Shown: piece by piece, positions 1 to 9,500 of the stretch
Layout: each line of letters starts with the position of its first letter
Position numbering within the stretch: the first letter of the stretch is position 1
NCBI GenBank assembly: GCA_039179985.1
Contig: JBCDED010000011.1
Span: forward strand, 1 to 63,459
From: JBCCMQ01 sp039179985
Lineage (GTDB): Bacteria > Pseudomonadota > Alphaproteobacteria > Rhodobacterales > Rhodobacteraceae
Direction of reading: 5' to 3'
Length of the DNA stretch: 63,459 bases
The notes under the pieces: model-generated
Databases searched by the model: none
What the model saw: the letters and a program-made list of their open reading frames with translations, nothing else
What the model was told of the DNA's origin: nothing
Made by a program: the position numbers and the translations under genes

Positions 1-127
1 CACGGCTTACGGGCTGCGCTGGCGCATCACAAAGTCAGTGGTCGCAGGCGGGCGAAGCCAGAAGCTTGAAGCCGAAGAACTGGGCGGCCCTGACTTTGTG
101 ATGCGCCAGCGCAGCCCGTAAGCCGTG
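1..127. repeat. 38-bp perfect inverted repeat at the contig edge (fold-back chimera)
   Basis: Bases 1-38 and 90-127 are exact reverse complements around a 51-base loop, and the left arm begins at the first base of the contig. The loop and left arm read on the plus strand (2-100) continue the protein begun on the minus strand at 189, so one arm is a copy of the other. Bases 28-38 and 90-100 form an 11-base natural complement that could have self-primed. This looks like a library or amplification fold-back, not a genomic hairpin. Confidence 0.85.
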
Positions 128-189
128 GCGCCGTAACCGCCAATGGGCAGGCTGTCGAATTTGGTCAGGAATTCCGGACTGGGAGTCAT
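1..189 (-). CDS. conserved hypothetical protein, 5' part only, broken by the contig-end fold-back
   Basis: The ATG at 189-187 overlaps the plsY stop as ATGA, so translation is probably coupled. The minus strand gives 33 residues beginning MTPSPEFLTKFDSLPIGG and ending in RWRITKS at position 91. Beyond that the minus strand reads folded sequence. The true continuation is found on the plus strand at 38-100 (VVAGGRSQKLEAEELGGPDFV region), because the copy there also encodes TAYGLRWRITKS. About 54 N-terminal residues can therefore be reconstructed. From memory it resembles small uncharacterised Rhodobacteraceae proteins with an ELGG.D(Y/F)(V/I) segment. No function can be assigned. Confidence 0.7.
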
Positions 190-797
190 GGTTTCGAGGC
201 GCCGATCTTGGGTTCGGTTCCGGTGCGCAGGCGGGCAATGTTCTCACCATGCCGATAATAGACCAGCGCTGCCATCAGAACTGTGACAAGCACAAGGTCG
301 ACCCGTCCGATGAGAAGAGCCACGACCGGCGTACCCGCCGCAGCGACAAGCGCCGAAAGCGAGGAGAACCGCATGACGGCCGCCGTCAAAAGCCAAAGCG
401 CGCAAGCGATAACCCCAAGCGGCAAGGACAGCGCGGCGAGCGTTCCAAGGAAGGTCGCCACGCCCTTACCGCCTTTGAAGCCCAGCCAAACGGGGTAGAG
501 ATGGCCAAGAAAGGCGCAAAAGCCCGCAATCTGCGCAGCATCGTCGGCAAAAAGTGCACGGGCGATCAAGACAGCGACGCCGCCCTTTGCAGCATCCAGG
601 ATCAGCGTTAGGGCGGCGGCGGGTTTATTGCCGGTACGCAGGACGTTCGTAGCGCCGATATTGCCCGATCCGATCTGCCTCAGGTCGCCGAGCCCAAAAA
701 GGCGGGCCATCACGATGCCGAAGGGCACCGACCCCAGAAGGTAACCACCGACCGCGGCGCTAAAAAGGGGCAGAAAGGGGGAGACAATCTCAGGCAT
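186..797 (-). CDS. plsY: acyl-phosphate:glycerol-3-phosphate acyltransferase PlsY
   Basis: This inner-membrane enzyme transfers an acyl group from acyl-phosphate to glycerol-3-phosphate, the first committed step of phospholipid synthesis. The 203-residue product has the usual family length. It shows GSVPFG (about 22-27), GSGNIGATN (43-51), LDAAKG (67-72) and GHLYPVWLGFKGGKG (98-112), the PlsY signatures, between several hydrophobic helices. I chose ATG 797 because it overlaps the pyrC stop by 8 bases (ATGCCTGA) and gives the standard N-terminus; an upstream in-frame extension lies inside pyrC. The plsY stop in turn overlaps the next start. Placement behind pyrC suggests it is the distal gene of the pyrB operon. 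Confidence 0.95.
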   Translation of the reverse strand: MPEIVSPFLPLFSAAVGGYLLGSVPFGIVMARLFGLGDLRQIGSGNIGATNVLRTGNKPAAALTLILDAAKGGVAVLIARALFADDAAQIAGFCAFLGHLYPVWLGFKGGKGVATFLGTLAALSLPLGVIACALWLLTAAVMRFSSLSALVAAAGTPVVALLIGRVDLVLVTVLMAALVYYRHGENIARLRTGTEPKIGASKP

Positions 798-2079
798 GGA
801 CGTACCGGTAAACCTCCGAACCGCCGACCCAGGTCGCCAGAACCCGGCCTTGCAGTCGTGCGCCGTCAAAAGGCGTGTTCTTAGATTTCGAACGCAATTT
901 CCAGCGGTCAAGAACGAAAGGAGTATCGGGATCAAAAAGGATCAGATCCGCCGGGCACCCTTTTGACAGCCGCCCGCCGGAAAGACCCAGGCGCTTCGCC
1001 GGGTTCAAGCTGAGCGCCTGAAAAAGTCGCGGCAGGTCGATCTGGCCGGCGTGATATAGCCGCAGGGCAGCGGGCAGCAGGGTTTCCAGACCCACGGCGC
1101 CGCTCGCGGCTTCCTCGAAGGGCAGGCGTTTGGATTCCTCGTCCTGGGGCGTGTGCATGGAACACAGGACGTCGATCTCTCCCGCGGCCAGCGCCTCAAC
1201 CACCGCCATCCGGTCATCCTCTGCCCGCAGCGGTGGCTTGACCTTGAAGAAGGTCCGGTAGTCGCCCACGTCGAATTCGTTCAGCGTCAGGTGGTGGACC
1301 GACACACCGGCAGTGACGTCGAGCCCCTTTTCCCGCGCCCGGGCGAGACGCGGCAGCGCGCGGGCCGTAGTGATCTGGTCGGCGTGGTAGCGCGCGCCGG
1401 TCATTTCAATGAGCGCGAGATCGCGGTCGAGGCCCATGCGCTCGGCCATGGGCGAGACGGCGGGCAGACCCTTCAGCGAGGCAAATTTGCCGCTGGTGGC
1501 CACTGCCCCGCCCGACAGGATCGGTTCTTGCGGGTGGCCCATTATGAGCGCGCCGAGCGAACGGGCATAGATCATGGCCCGCGAAAGAACCTTTGTGTCC
1601 CGGACCACGCTGTCGCAATCGGTAAACGCAACGGCGCCGGCATCGAGCAGGAACCCGATCTCCACCATCTCGCGCCCTTCGCGGCCCTTGGTCAGCGCGG
1701 CCATGGGATGGACGCGCACCGGGCTGGCTTCGCGCGCGCGGCGAATGGCGAATTCCAGCGTTTCGGGCCGGTCGACGGCGGGCGTGGTATCGGGGCGGGT
1801 GACCATGGTGGTGACACCTCCGGCGGCCGCTGCGGCCCCGGCAGAGCCAAAGCTTTCCTTGTGGCGTTCCCCGGGTTCCGAGACCTTCACGCCAATATCG
1901 ACGAGGCCGGGGGCCAGGCATTTCCCTGCGGCGTCGAGGCGGCTGGCGGCGGTGACGCCCTCGGGGGCTTGCCCCTGCCATACTTCGGCGATCTCCCCTT
2001 CGCGGAGCAGGACCGCGCCGGGGCCGTCATAGCTCTGCTCGGGATCGATCAGGCGAGCGTTTTCGATCAAGAGCGTCAT
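790..2079 (-). CDS. pyrC: dihydroorotase-like protein (PyrC/PyrX type) lacking metal ligands
   Basis: This is an amidohydrolase-superfamily protein of 429 residues and of dihydroorotase family length. The HxH pair of true class I dihydroorotases, expected in a D-x-H-x-H-x-R-E-P-G motif, reads DIGVKVSEPG at 61-70, so both His are replaced (G63, K65). The late catalytic Asp of the TDHAPH motif is replaced (SMHTP, M308). His182 in GHPQEP is kept. Inactive DHOase homologues that support aspartate transcarbamoylase structurally are known (PyrX/PyrC' of Pseudomonas), and I infer the same role here, with a genuine DHOase elsewhere. It lies two genes downstream of pyrB and overlaps plsY. Confidence 0.88.
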   Translation of the reverse strand: MTLLIENARLIDPEQSYDGPGAVLLREGEIAEVWQGQAPEGVTAASRLDAAGKCLAPGLVDIGVKVSEPGERHKESFGSAGAAAAAGGVTTMVTRPDTTPAVDRPETLEFAIRRAREASPVRVHPMAALTKGREGREMVEIGFLLDAGAVAFTDCDSVVRDTKVLSRAMIYARSLGALIMGHPQEPILSGGAVATSGKFASLKGLPAVSPMAERMGLDRDLALIEMTGARYHADQITTARALPRLARAREKGLDVTAGVSVHHLTLNEFDVGDYRTFFKVKPPLRAEDDRMAVVEALAAGEIDVLCSMHTPQDEESKRLPFEEAASGAVGLETLLPAALRLYHAGQIDLPRLFQALSLNPAKRLGLSGGRLSKGCPADLILFDPDTPFVLDRWKLRSKSKNTPFDGARLQGRVLATWVGGSEVYRYVHA

Positions 2080-2098
2080 TGGCGTTCGGGCCCGCGCG

Positions 2099-2623
2099 TC
2101 ATCGGGCGCCTCCGAAGAGAATGAAGATCAGCGGCAGAAGCGCCATGGCGCAAAGCGCGATAATCACGATCACCGCCTGCCTGGACAGCCTGCCCGGGGC
2201 GGGTGCCTTGGGGCGGATTTGACCGGCGGCGCTGTCTGTCTCGATATCTTCGGCGGTCGTGGCGATGCGGTGTTCCCCGTAGCTGCCCACATACCGGACC
2301 GAGCCGGGTACCTCGCCATCGAAGCCAGCGCCGTGAAAGGCCTCGGACAGGATCACCGCAACATGGCCGCTCAGGGCGTTGAGCTTCGCCTTGTCCGCCT
2401 CAAGATCCGCCATGCGTGCATGCAGGCCCTCGGTCATGAACCCCGTCAGGCCGATCTCTTTCAGCGCCGCCATATCGGCGACGAAGATGTACTTGGGGTC
2501 AATCGCATGGCCAAAGGCGCGGGCCACATCCTGTTCGGACGTCTCCTCTGGGAAGCTGCCCGGGTCTAGCTCGAAGACGTGCAGGCGTCCCTTTTCGCCC
2601 TTGGGCACCGAGAAGACAATCAA
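2099..2623 (-). CDS. uncharacterised tail-anchored protein between pyrB and pyrC
   Basis: The product has 174 residues. It has a soluble N-terminal region of mixed character, then a Pro/Ala-rich linker (about 132-147), a basic segment and one strongly hydrophobic C-terminal helix (about 149-170) ending FGGAR, typical of a C-terminal membrane anchor. The start is TTG at 2623, whose last two bases are shared with the pyrB stop (TTGA), so it is probably translated only after pyrB. The gap to pyrC is 19 bases. I do not recognise a characterised family. Similar genes sit between pyrB and pyrC in related Rhodobacterales as far as I recall. A scaffold bringing pyrimidine enzymes to the membrane is speculation. 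Confidence 0.8.
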   Translation of the reverse strand: MIVFSVPKGEKGRLHVFELDPGSFPEETSEQDVARAFGHAIDPKYIFVADMAALKEIGLTGFMTEGLHARMADLEADKAKLNALSGHVAVILSEAFHGAGFDGEVPGSVRYVGSYGEHRIATTAEDIETDSAAGQIRPKAPAPGRLSRQAVIVIIALCAMALLPLIFILFGGAR

Positions 2624-3570
2624 ACCATCACCTCTCGCGGGCGCGCGCGCTGGTTTTGGGCCAGAAGGTCCATGGCCGCCATACGCACGGCGACGCCCAT
2701 CTCCACCTGCTCCTGGATGACCGAGCGGTTGATGTCGTCGGCGATTTCGCCGTCGATCTCCACACCGCGATTCATTGGCCCCGGATGCATGACGATGGCG
2801 TCGTCCTTGGCACTGGCAAGCTTCGCCGCATCAAGGCCGAAGCGGTGGTAGTACTCGCGCTCGGACGGGATGAACCCGCCGTCCATCCGTTCGCGCTGAA
2901 GCCGCAGCATCATGACCACATCGGCATTCTGCAATCCGGCCACCATATCGTCGTAGACCTCGACCCCGAAGTCCGCGACGCCTGCAGGCATCAGGGTGGG
3001 TGGACCTACAAGGCGCACCCGGTTCTCCATCTTGCCCAAGAGCAGGATGTTGGATCGTGCCACGCGGGAATGGGCGATATCCCCGCAAATCGCCACGGTC
3101 AGCCTGTGCAGCCGCCCCTTGGCGCGCCGGATGGTCAGGGCATCGAGCAACGCCTGAGTGGGGTGTTCGTGCCGACCGTCACCGGCATTCAGGACCGCGC
3201 AATTCACCTTTTCTGCCAAAAGGTTAACCGCTCCCGATTGCGGATGGCGCACCACCAGAAGATCGGGGTGCATAGCATTCAGTGTTAGCGCCGTATCGAT
3301 CAGCGTCTCGCCCTTTTTGATCGAACTGGCCTGCATCGCCATGTTCATCACATCCGCGCCAAGCCGCTTGCCCGCCAGCTCGAAACTGGCCTGGGTGCGC
3401 GTGGAGGCCTCGAAGAACATATTGATCTGGGTGAGACCGGCCAGCGCCTCAGAGTGCTTTACGGTCTGGCGGTTCAGGCTCACGTATCTGTCGGCAAGGT
3501 CAAGCAAAGTGACAATGTCGTCCTGGCCGAGATGCTCGATCCCAAGCAGGTGACGTGCGCGAAAACTCAT
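2620..3570 (-). CDS. pyrB: aspartate carbamoyltransferase catalytic subunit
   Basis: It condenses aspartate with carbamoyl phosphate in pyrimidine synthesis, in the cytoplasm. The 316-residue product starts MSFRARHLLGIEHL and contains the carbamoyl-phosphate motif FEASTRTQASFE (about 53-64), the HPTQALLDA motif, and a late HPGPMNRG motif, all in family order. A longer in-frame extension upstream of 3570 is rejected: it crosses the promoter and the divergent gene. A good promoter lies at 3596-3624. It heads a set ending in plsY. Confidence 0.97.
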   Translation of the reverse strand: MSFRARHLLGIEHLGQDDIVTLLDLADRYVSLNRQTVKHSEALAGLTQINMFFEASTRTQASFELAGKRLGADVMNMAMQASSIKKGETLIDTALTLNAMHPDLLVVRHPQSGAVNLLAEKVNCAVLNAGDGRHEHPTQALLDALTIRRAKGRLHRLTVAICGDIAHSRVARSNILLLGKMENRVRLVGPPTLMPAGVADFGVEVYDDMVAGLQNADVVMMLRLQRERMDGGFIPSEREYYHRFGLDAAKLASAKDDAIVMHPGPMNRGVEIDGEIADDINRSVIQEQVEMGVAVRMAAMDLLAQNQRARPREVMV

Positions 3571-3595
3571 GGTGACCCCGGTCTTTTGCCTTTGC

Positions 3596-3624
3596 CTTAT
3601 AGGAACCACCGGGCGGGGAGGCAA
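3596..3624 (-). promoter_or_regulatory. sigma-70-type promoter of pyrB
   Basis: On the minus strand, TTGCCT (3624-3619) and TATAAG (3601-3596) are separated by exactly 17 bases. They lie 26 bases or more upstream of the pyrB ATG and inside the divergent pyrB/uracil-DNA glycosylase gap. Sequence match only; no transcript data. Confidence 0.65.
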
Positions 3625-3682
3625 TTGGCGAACGGGGACTGGCTGATTTACCTTGGTCGGGGTGGGCACTAGGGTCAGTGAA

Positions 3683-4471
3683 ATGGAGTCGGAACCGGAT
3701 CGGGATGCGCTCTGGGCGCTGTTGAACTGGCAGGTGGAGCTTGGCGCCACCGAGGCCATTCTTGATGCGCCCGTCAGCCGGTTCAGGGAAGAGGCGGTCG
3801 AGCCTGCGCCCGCAGCGCCGGAACACCTGCAAACCGCCGAAGTCCCTCCCATGGCCGCGCCTGTAACCGACCATGTGGCCGAGGCGAAGACCGCGGCGCG
3901 CGGCGCTGAGGACCTCGACGCACTAAAGCAGGCCATGGCCGACTATCCCCATTGCGAACTGCGCCTTGGCGCCCGCAATCTGGTGTTTTCCGACGGGAAC
4001 CCCGCAGCAAGGATCATGATCCTGGGCGAAGCGCCGGGTCGGGACGAGGACCTTCAGGGCAAGCCCTTCGTCGGGCGGGCGGGCCAGCTTCTCGACCGGA
4101 TGCTGGGCGCCATCGATCTGTCGCGCACGGCGTCCGAGCCGGACGCGTCCGTCTATATTGCCAACATCCTGCCCTGGCGGCCGCCCCAGAACCGCGATCC
4201 CAAACCCGATGAGATTGCGATGCTGATGCCCTTCGTGGAAAGGCATGTGGAGCTGGCCGCGCCGGATTTTCTGGTCCTGATGGGAAATATCTCATGTCAG
4301 GCCTGCCTTGGGCGCAAAGGAATCACGCGCCTGCGGGGGACATGGACAGAGGCAGTGGGTCGCCCCGCCCTGCCCATGTTCCATCCCGCCTACCTGCTGC
4401 GTACTCCCGGTGCCAAGCGCGAGGCCTGGGCCGATCTTCTGGAACTGAAAGCGAGGCTGATGCGCCAATGA
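3683..4471 (+). CDS. uracil-DNA glycosylase, family 4-like, without the Fe-S cysteines
   Basis: The product has 262 residues. It is a DNA-repair enzyme removing uracil from DNA, recognised by GEAPGRDED (115-123), GKPFVGRAGQLLD (126-138) and the late MFHPAYLLR motif (232-240). Family 4 enzymes usually bind a 4Fe-4S cluster with CxxC plus two later Cys. Here the first pair is C91-E-L-R94 and the later positions (NILPWRPP, IAMLMPF) hold no Cys, so the cluster is probably absent. The N-terminal 80 residues are a Pro/Ala/Glu-rich linker. ATG 3683 is preferred over an upstream GTG-like extension because it clears the divergent promoter. The stop overlaps moaB. Confidence 0.85.
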   Translation: MESEPDRDALWALLNWQVELGATEAILDAPVSRFREEAVEPAPAAPEHLQTAEVPPMAAPVTDHVAEAKTAARGAEDLDALKQAMADYPHCELRLGARNLVFSDGNPAARIMILGEAPGRDEDLQGKPFVGRAGQLLDRMLGAIDLSRTASEPDASVYIANILPWRPPQNRDPKPDEIAMLMPFVERHVELAAPDFLVLMGNISCQACLGRKGITRLRGTWTEAVGRPALPMFHPAYLLRTPGAKREAWADLLELKARLMRQ

Positions 4472-5010
4472 GCAGGATCGACGAAACCGTTGAATTCATC
4501 CCCGTCCGCATCGCGATTCTGACGCTCTCGGACAGCCGCGATCTGGCGAGCGACCGGTCGGGCCAAACGCTCGTCGACCGGGTCGAGGCGGCAGGACACA
4601 CCGTCGCGGACCGCAAGATCCTGCCCGACGAGCGGTCAGAGATCGCCAATCAGCTGCGCCGCTGGATCGCCGATCCCGAGGTCGATGTGGTCATTTCCAC
4701 CGGTGGCACGGGCCTAACGGGCCGCGATGTCACGGTAGAAGCGCACCGGGACGTCTATGAAAAGGAAATCGACGCCTTCGGCACGGTCTTTACGGTCGTC
4801 TCGATGAAAAAGATCGGCACCTCTGCTGTACAAAGCCGCGCCTGCGGCGGTGTCGCGGGCGGGACCTATCTTTTTGCGCTGCCGGGCAGTCCGGGCGCCT
4901 GCAAGGACGCCTGGGATGAAATATTGGCCTACCAGCTCGATTTTCGTCACCGGCCATGCAATTTTGTCGAGATTTTTCCCCGGCTCGACGAACATAAGCG
5001 ACGGAAATGA
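4468..5010 (+). CDS. moaB: molybdenum cofactor biosynthesis protein B
   Basis: MoaB/MogA-fold protein of 180 residues involved in molybdopterin handling (adenylylation of molybdopterin in MogA-type enzymes). It has STGGTGLTGRDVT (about 75-87), and FALPGSPGACKDAWDEI near 140-156, the two conserved substrate-binding loops. The start ATG 4468 overlaps the preceding glycosylase stop as ATGA, so the pair is coupled. The rest of the molybdenum cofactor operon is 12 kb away (16620-20717). Confidence 0.93.
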   Translation: MSRIDETVEFIPVRIAILTLSDSRDLASDRSGQTLVDRVEAAGHTVADRKILPDERSEIANQLRRWIADPEVDVVISTGGTGLTGRDVTVEAHRDVYEKEIDAFGTVFTVVSMKKIGTSAVQSRACGGVAGGTYLFALPGSPGACKDAWDEILAYQLDFRHRPCNFVEIFPRLDEHKRRK

Positions 5011-5126
5011 TCCGCGCGTCCGTATGTGACGTTTAAGAGAGTGAAAAGACTGCAGTATTGGTGCGGGCGCCGCGCGGACCTATACTGCGGTAAAGGCCGC
5101 AAGGGATGCGGCGGGGATTCTAAGCC

Positions 5127-6587
5127 ATGCGTTTTATGACGCGCAGCCTGATCGGTGTCTTTCTCCTGGCCTTGACGGTCGGCCTTCTGACGTGGGCGGG
5201 CGGTAGCTTTATGAACGCTCTGCAGGACAGGATAGCGCGCGAAGATCGCGGTGCGGAGCGGCGCGAGCGTGTCCTGACCGTGGGCGTCGTACGGGTCGAA
5301 CCGGAAGAGGTGACCCCGATCATCTCGGCCTACGGCGAAGTCCGCAGCCGCCGCGAACTGGAAGTGCGGGCCTCGGCGTCCGGCACGCTGGTTTTCCTGT
5401 CACCGAAGTTTGTCGATGGCGGGCGCGTAGAAGCCGGCGAGCTTCTGGCGCAGATCGACCCCTCCGAGGCGACGGCGGCACTGGCGGTCAAAGAGGCTGA
5501 TTTGACCGATGCGCTGGCCGATCTTCAAGACGCGGCGCAGTCTCTTGAGCTGGCTCAGGACGAAGTGGACCTCGCGCGCAATCAGGCCGTCTTGCGGCGA
5601 CAGGCCCTGGTCCGGCAGCAGGACCTGAAAGAACGCGGTGTCGGTACGGACGCCAACGTGGAAGACGCTGAACTGGCCGTGGCCGCCGCAGACCAGTCTA
5701 TCCTGTCGAGCCGACAGGCGCTGGCGCAGGCCGACATCCGGTTGTCCCAGGCCGAAACACGGCGCGCGCGGGCGGAGATCGATCTCAGCGAAGCGGAAAG
5801 GCTTCTGGCCGAGACCGAGATACGCGCGGGCTTCTCGGGCACGCTGTCTGAGACCGCCGTGGCCGAGGGCGGCCTTGTGACAGTGAACGAGCGGCTCGCG
5901 ACGCTGATCGACCCGGACCGCCTGGAAGTCGCCTTTCGGCTTTCCACCGCACAATACACCCGGCTGCTCGACGTGCGCGGGAGCCTCATATTGGCGCCGG
6001 TGAACCTGGCGCTTGATGTCTTCGGCACCGATCTGACGACCACGGCCCGGATTACCCGCGAAAGCGGCAGTGTGAGCGAGGGAACGACGGGCCGTGTGCT
6101 TTTTGCCGAGATCGAGGCGCCGGGTGGGTTCCGACCGGGGGATTTCGTGACCGTCGAGGTGCGCGAGCCGGCCATGGACGGCGTGGCCTTGCTGCCTGCG
6201 CGGGCGGTGGATGCAGCAGGCTATGCGCTGGCCATCGGACCCGAGGACCGGCTGGTGGAAGTCGCGACACCGGTTGTGCGCCGCCAGGGAGACTTTGTGA
6301 TCATCGACGCCGAGGGGCTTGAAAATCGGCTTCTTGTGGCAGAACGCACGCCGCTGACTGGGGCCGGGATTCGTGTGCGCGCCGTTGGCGCCGATGTACC
6401 CGACGAGGCAGAGCCGGAACCCGAGTTAGTGGAACTGGACCCCGAAAGGCGTGCGAAACTCGTCGCCTTCATCGAGGCTAATCAGCGGATGCCCGCGGAC
6501 GCGAAGGAACGGGTCCTGTCTCAGCTTCAGCAAGACCGCGTGCCCGCGCAGACCGTGGCCCGCATCGAAGCTCGGATGGGGGGCTGA
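5127..6587 (+). CDS. RND efflux periplasmic adaptor subunit (HlyD/MFP family)
   Basis: The 486-residue product has an N-terminal membrane helix (about 7-27), a lipoyl/barrel-sandwich half (RSRRELEVRASASG near 75-88), a long Ala/Glu/Arg/Gln-rich coiled-coil hairpin (about 115-225), the second lipoyl half (AGFSGTLSETAVAEGGLV) and a beta-barrel domain. A charged C-terminal extension (about 420-486, Glu/Pro then Arg/Gln-rich) is longer than usual for the family. It should bridge the RND permease encoded 3 bases downstream to an outer-membrane channel. No channel gene is present nearby. The substrate cannot be read from sequence. Confidence 0.9.
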   Translation: MRFMTRSLIGVFLLALTVGLLTWAGGSFMNALQDRIAREDRGAERRERVLTVGVVRVEPEEVTPIISAYGEVRSRRELEVRASASGTLVFLSPKFVDGGRVEAGELLAQIDPSEATAALAVKEADLTDALADLQDAAQSLELAQDEVDLARNQAVLRRQALVRQQDLKERGVGTDANVEDAELAVAAADQSILSSRQALAQADIRLSQAETRRARAEIDLSEAERLLAETEIRAGFSGTLSETAVAEGGLVTVNERLATLIDPDRLEVAFRLSTAQYTRLLDVRGSLILAPVNLALDVFGTDLTTTARITRESGSVSEGTTGRVLFAEIEAPGGFRPGDFVTVEVREPAMDGVALLPARAVDAAGYALAIGPEDRLVEVATPVVRRQGDFVIIDAEGLENRLLVAERTPLTGAGIRVRAVGADVPDEAEPEPELVELDPERRAKLVAFIEANQRMPADAKERVLSQLQQDRVPAQTVARIEARMGG

Positions 6588-6590
6588 CCC

Positions 6591-9500
6591 ATGCGGCGCA
6601 TCGCAGGCACCGGTGGCGTCCTGTCCTATTTCGCCCGCCACGGCACGGCGGCGAACCTTCTTCTGGTGATCCTGGTTGCGTTGGGTCTCGCCGCGTTTCC
6701 GAAGATGCGCGCCCAGTTTTTTCCCGATGTGGTGGTAGAGAACATCACGGTCTCGGTAGCCTGGGACGGCGCCGGTGCCGAAGACGTGGACGCCGCAATC
6801 GTACAGCTGGTCGAACCTGCTGTTCTTGCGGTTGACGGGGTAGAGGAAACTTCGTCGCGCTCGCGCGAAGGCTCGGCCACAATCGATCTGGAGTTCGAGC
6901 CAGGGTGGAATATGGACCGCGCGCTCGACAATGTTCAGCAGGCGGTTGACGCCCTGAGCGATTTTCCCGATGACGCAGAGGACCCTGTGGTCCGGCGCGC
7001 CTATTGGCGCGACCGGGTAACCGACGTCGTCGTCAGCGGGCCGGTGGGAACGGATCAGCTCGCCCGCTTCACCGACGAGTTTGTCGCTCGGCTTTTTGAA
7101 AACGGGGTGACCCGCACCACGATCCGTGGCCTCGCGGCCCCCGAAACCGTTGTCGAGGTACCGTCGGTTGCTCTGATCCGAAATGACATCTCTATGGCAG
7201 AGATCGCCGATGCCATCGCGGCGGAGGTTCAGACAGCCCCTGCGGGCAATGTAACTGGTGCAAACGCTCGGGTGCGCGCAGGCACCGAACGGCGCTCTGC
7301 TTCGGAGATCGAAGCGATTGTGCTGCGGTCAAACCCCGATGGTTCAAAGCTGCTCGTGGGCGATCTGGCCCGCGTGCGCGTCGAAGGCGTCGACCGCACC
7401 CGGTCGTATTTCGTGGGCGAGAACCCGGCAATTTCCGTGCGCGTCGACCGCTCGGCCCAGGGCGATGCCATTGACATTCAGCGCACGGTGGAGGCTGTGG
7501 CTGAAGAAGTTGCACTGGGCCTGCCGGAAGGTGTGGAGATCGACCTGATCCGCACACGGTCGGAGGCGATCGTCAGCCGCCTGAACATCCTTATGGACAA
7601 CGGGCTGCTTGGGCTCGCGCTCGTTGTCGGGCTCCTCTTTCTATTCCTCAACGCCCGCACGGCGCTCTGGGTTGCAGCGGGCATCCCCGTGGCCATGCTG
7701 ACCGCCATCGCGCTGATGTATGCGGCGGGCCTGACGATCAACATGATCTCGCTATTTGCGCTGATCATCACGCTCGGCATCGTCGTTGATGACGCCATCG
7801 TTGTTGGCGAGCATGCGGACTTTCGGGCACGGAACCTCGGCGAATCTCCGGTCGAGGCGGCCGAAAACGCGGCCATTCGCATGTCGGCGCCTGTGTTCTC
7901 GGCCACCGTTACCACGATAATTGCCTTTTTCGGCCTGACGACCATTTCGGGTCGGTTCGGCGATCTGATCGCGGATGTGCCCTTCACTGTGATCGTGGTA
8001 CTGCTCGCGTCACTTATCGAGTGCTTCTTGATCCTGCCCAGGCACATGGCGCACGCTCTCGTCCATACGGCCAAAGAACATTGGTACGACTGGCCCAGCC
8101 GTCAGGTGAACCGGGCGTTTCTCTGGGTGCGCGATGGCATCTTCCGGTACCTGATCCGGTTCGTGGTGGTCTTCCGCTACCCGGTGCTTGCAGTCGCAAT
8201 CCTGCTTCTGGCGACACAGGTCGCAAGCCTTTTGCGCGGCGACGTGCCCTGGCGCTTTTTCGACGCGCCCGAGCGCGGGTCAATTTCCGGGAATTTCGCC
8301 ATGCTGCCGGGTGCATCCCGGGACGATACGCTGATCATGATGCGCGAATTGCAGCGGGCTGTGGATGCGGTGGGGGAACGCTACGAGGATGAATACGGAC
8401 GCAACCCGGTCGACTATGTGCTTGCCGAAGTGGGCGGCACCACGGGCCGTGGCCTGTCGGGTGCCGATACCAAAGACCAGGATCAACTTGGCTCCATCGC
8501 GATCGAACTGATTGACCGGGACCTGCGCACTTATTCGTCCTGGCAAGTTCTCGGCGCCCTCGAAGACGAAGTGGTCCAACATCCAATGGTCGAAACGCTC
8601 AGCTTCCGGGGCTGGCGGTCGGGCCCAGGCGGCGACGCGCTGGATGTGAAATTCTATGGGGCAGACGCCGCCACCCTTAAGGCCGCTGCCGAGGATCTCA
8701 AACAGCGGCTGACAGTCTATCCCGAGGTCTCGGCGGTTGAAGACAACCTGGCCTATGACAAAGAAGAGCTCGTCCTCGACCTTACCGCGCAGGGTCAGGC
8801 CCTGGGCTTCACCATCGATGAGCTTGGTCGCGCCCTGCGCAACCGGTTGGGCGGAATCGAGGCGGCCAGTTATCCCGATGGCACGCGCTCGGCAACGGTG
8901 CGGGTCGAACTGCCGGCGGGCGAGCTGACGGCTGATTTCCTTGACCGCACGCTAATGCGCACGGCCAACGGTGACTATGTGCCGCTGGCAGATCTTGTGA
9001 CGGTCACACAGCGCACGGGCTTTTCCACGGTCCGGCGCGAAAACGGCGTTCGGGTGGTCACGGTTTCGGGCGATATCTCGGAAGACAACCCCATGCGCGC
9101 GACCGAGATTTCCGAGCAGTTGCGCGACGAGATCCTGCCCGACATCGCTTCGGTCCATCAAGTTGACTGGCGCCTTGGCGGACTGGCCGAGGATGAAAGC
9201 CGGTTCCTGAACGACGCGGCCCTTGGATTTGGCCTCTGCCTTTTGGGGATTTACCTGACGCTCGCCTGGATCTTTGCAAGCTGGACGCGGCCCATTGTCG
9301 TGATGGCGGTGATCCCCTTCGGTCTTATCGGGGCCGTGTACGGGCACGCCGTTTGGGATGTGCCCCTGTCGATGTTCTCGATAGTCGGGCTGATCGGGAT
9401 GACGGGAATTATCATCAACGATTCAATCGTGCTGGTGACGACGGTCGATGATTACGCCCGGGACCGCGGGTTGGTCCCCGCGATCATCGACGGCGCCGCT

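Noticed and set aside
1153..2124. Long plus-strand reading frame (323 codons) across pyrC
   Set aside because: It is antisense to pyrC, an unmistakable gene, and its composition is the expected mirror of a GC-rich coding strand.
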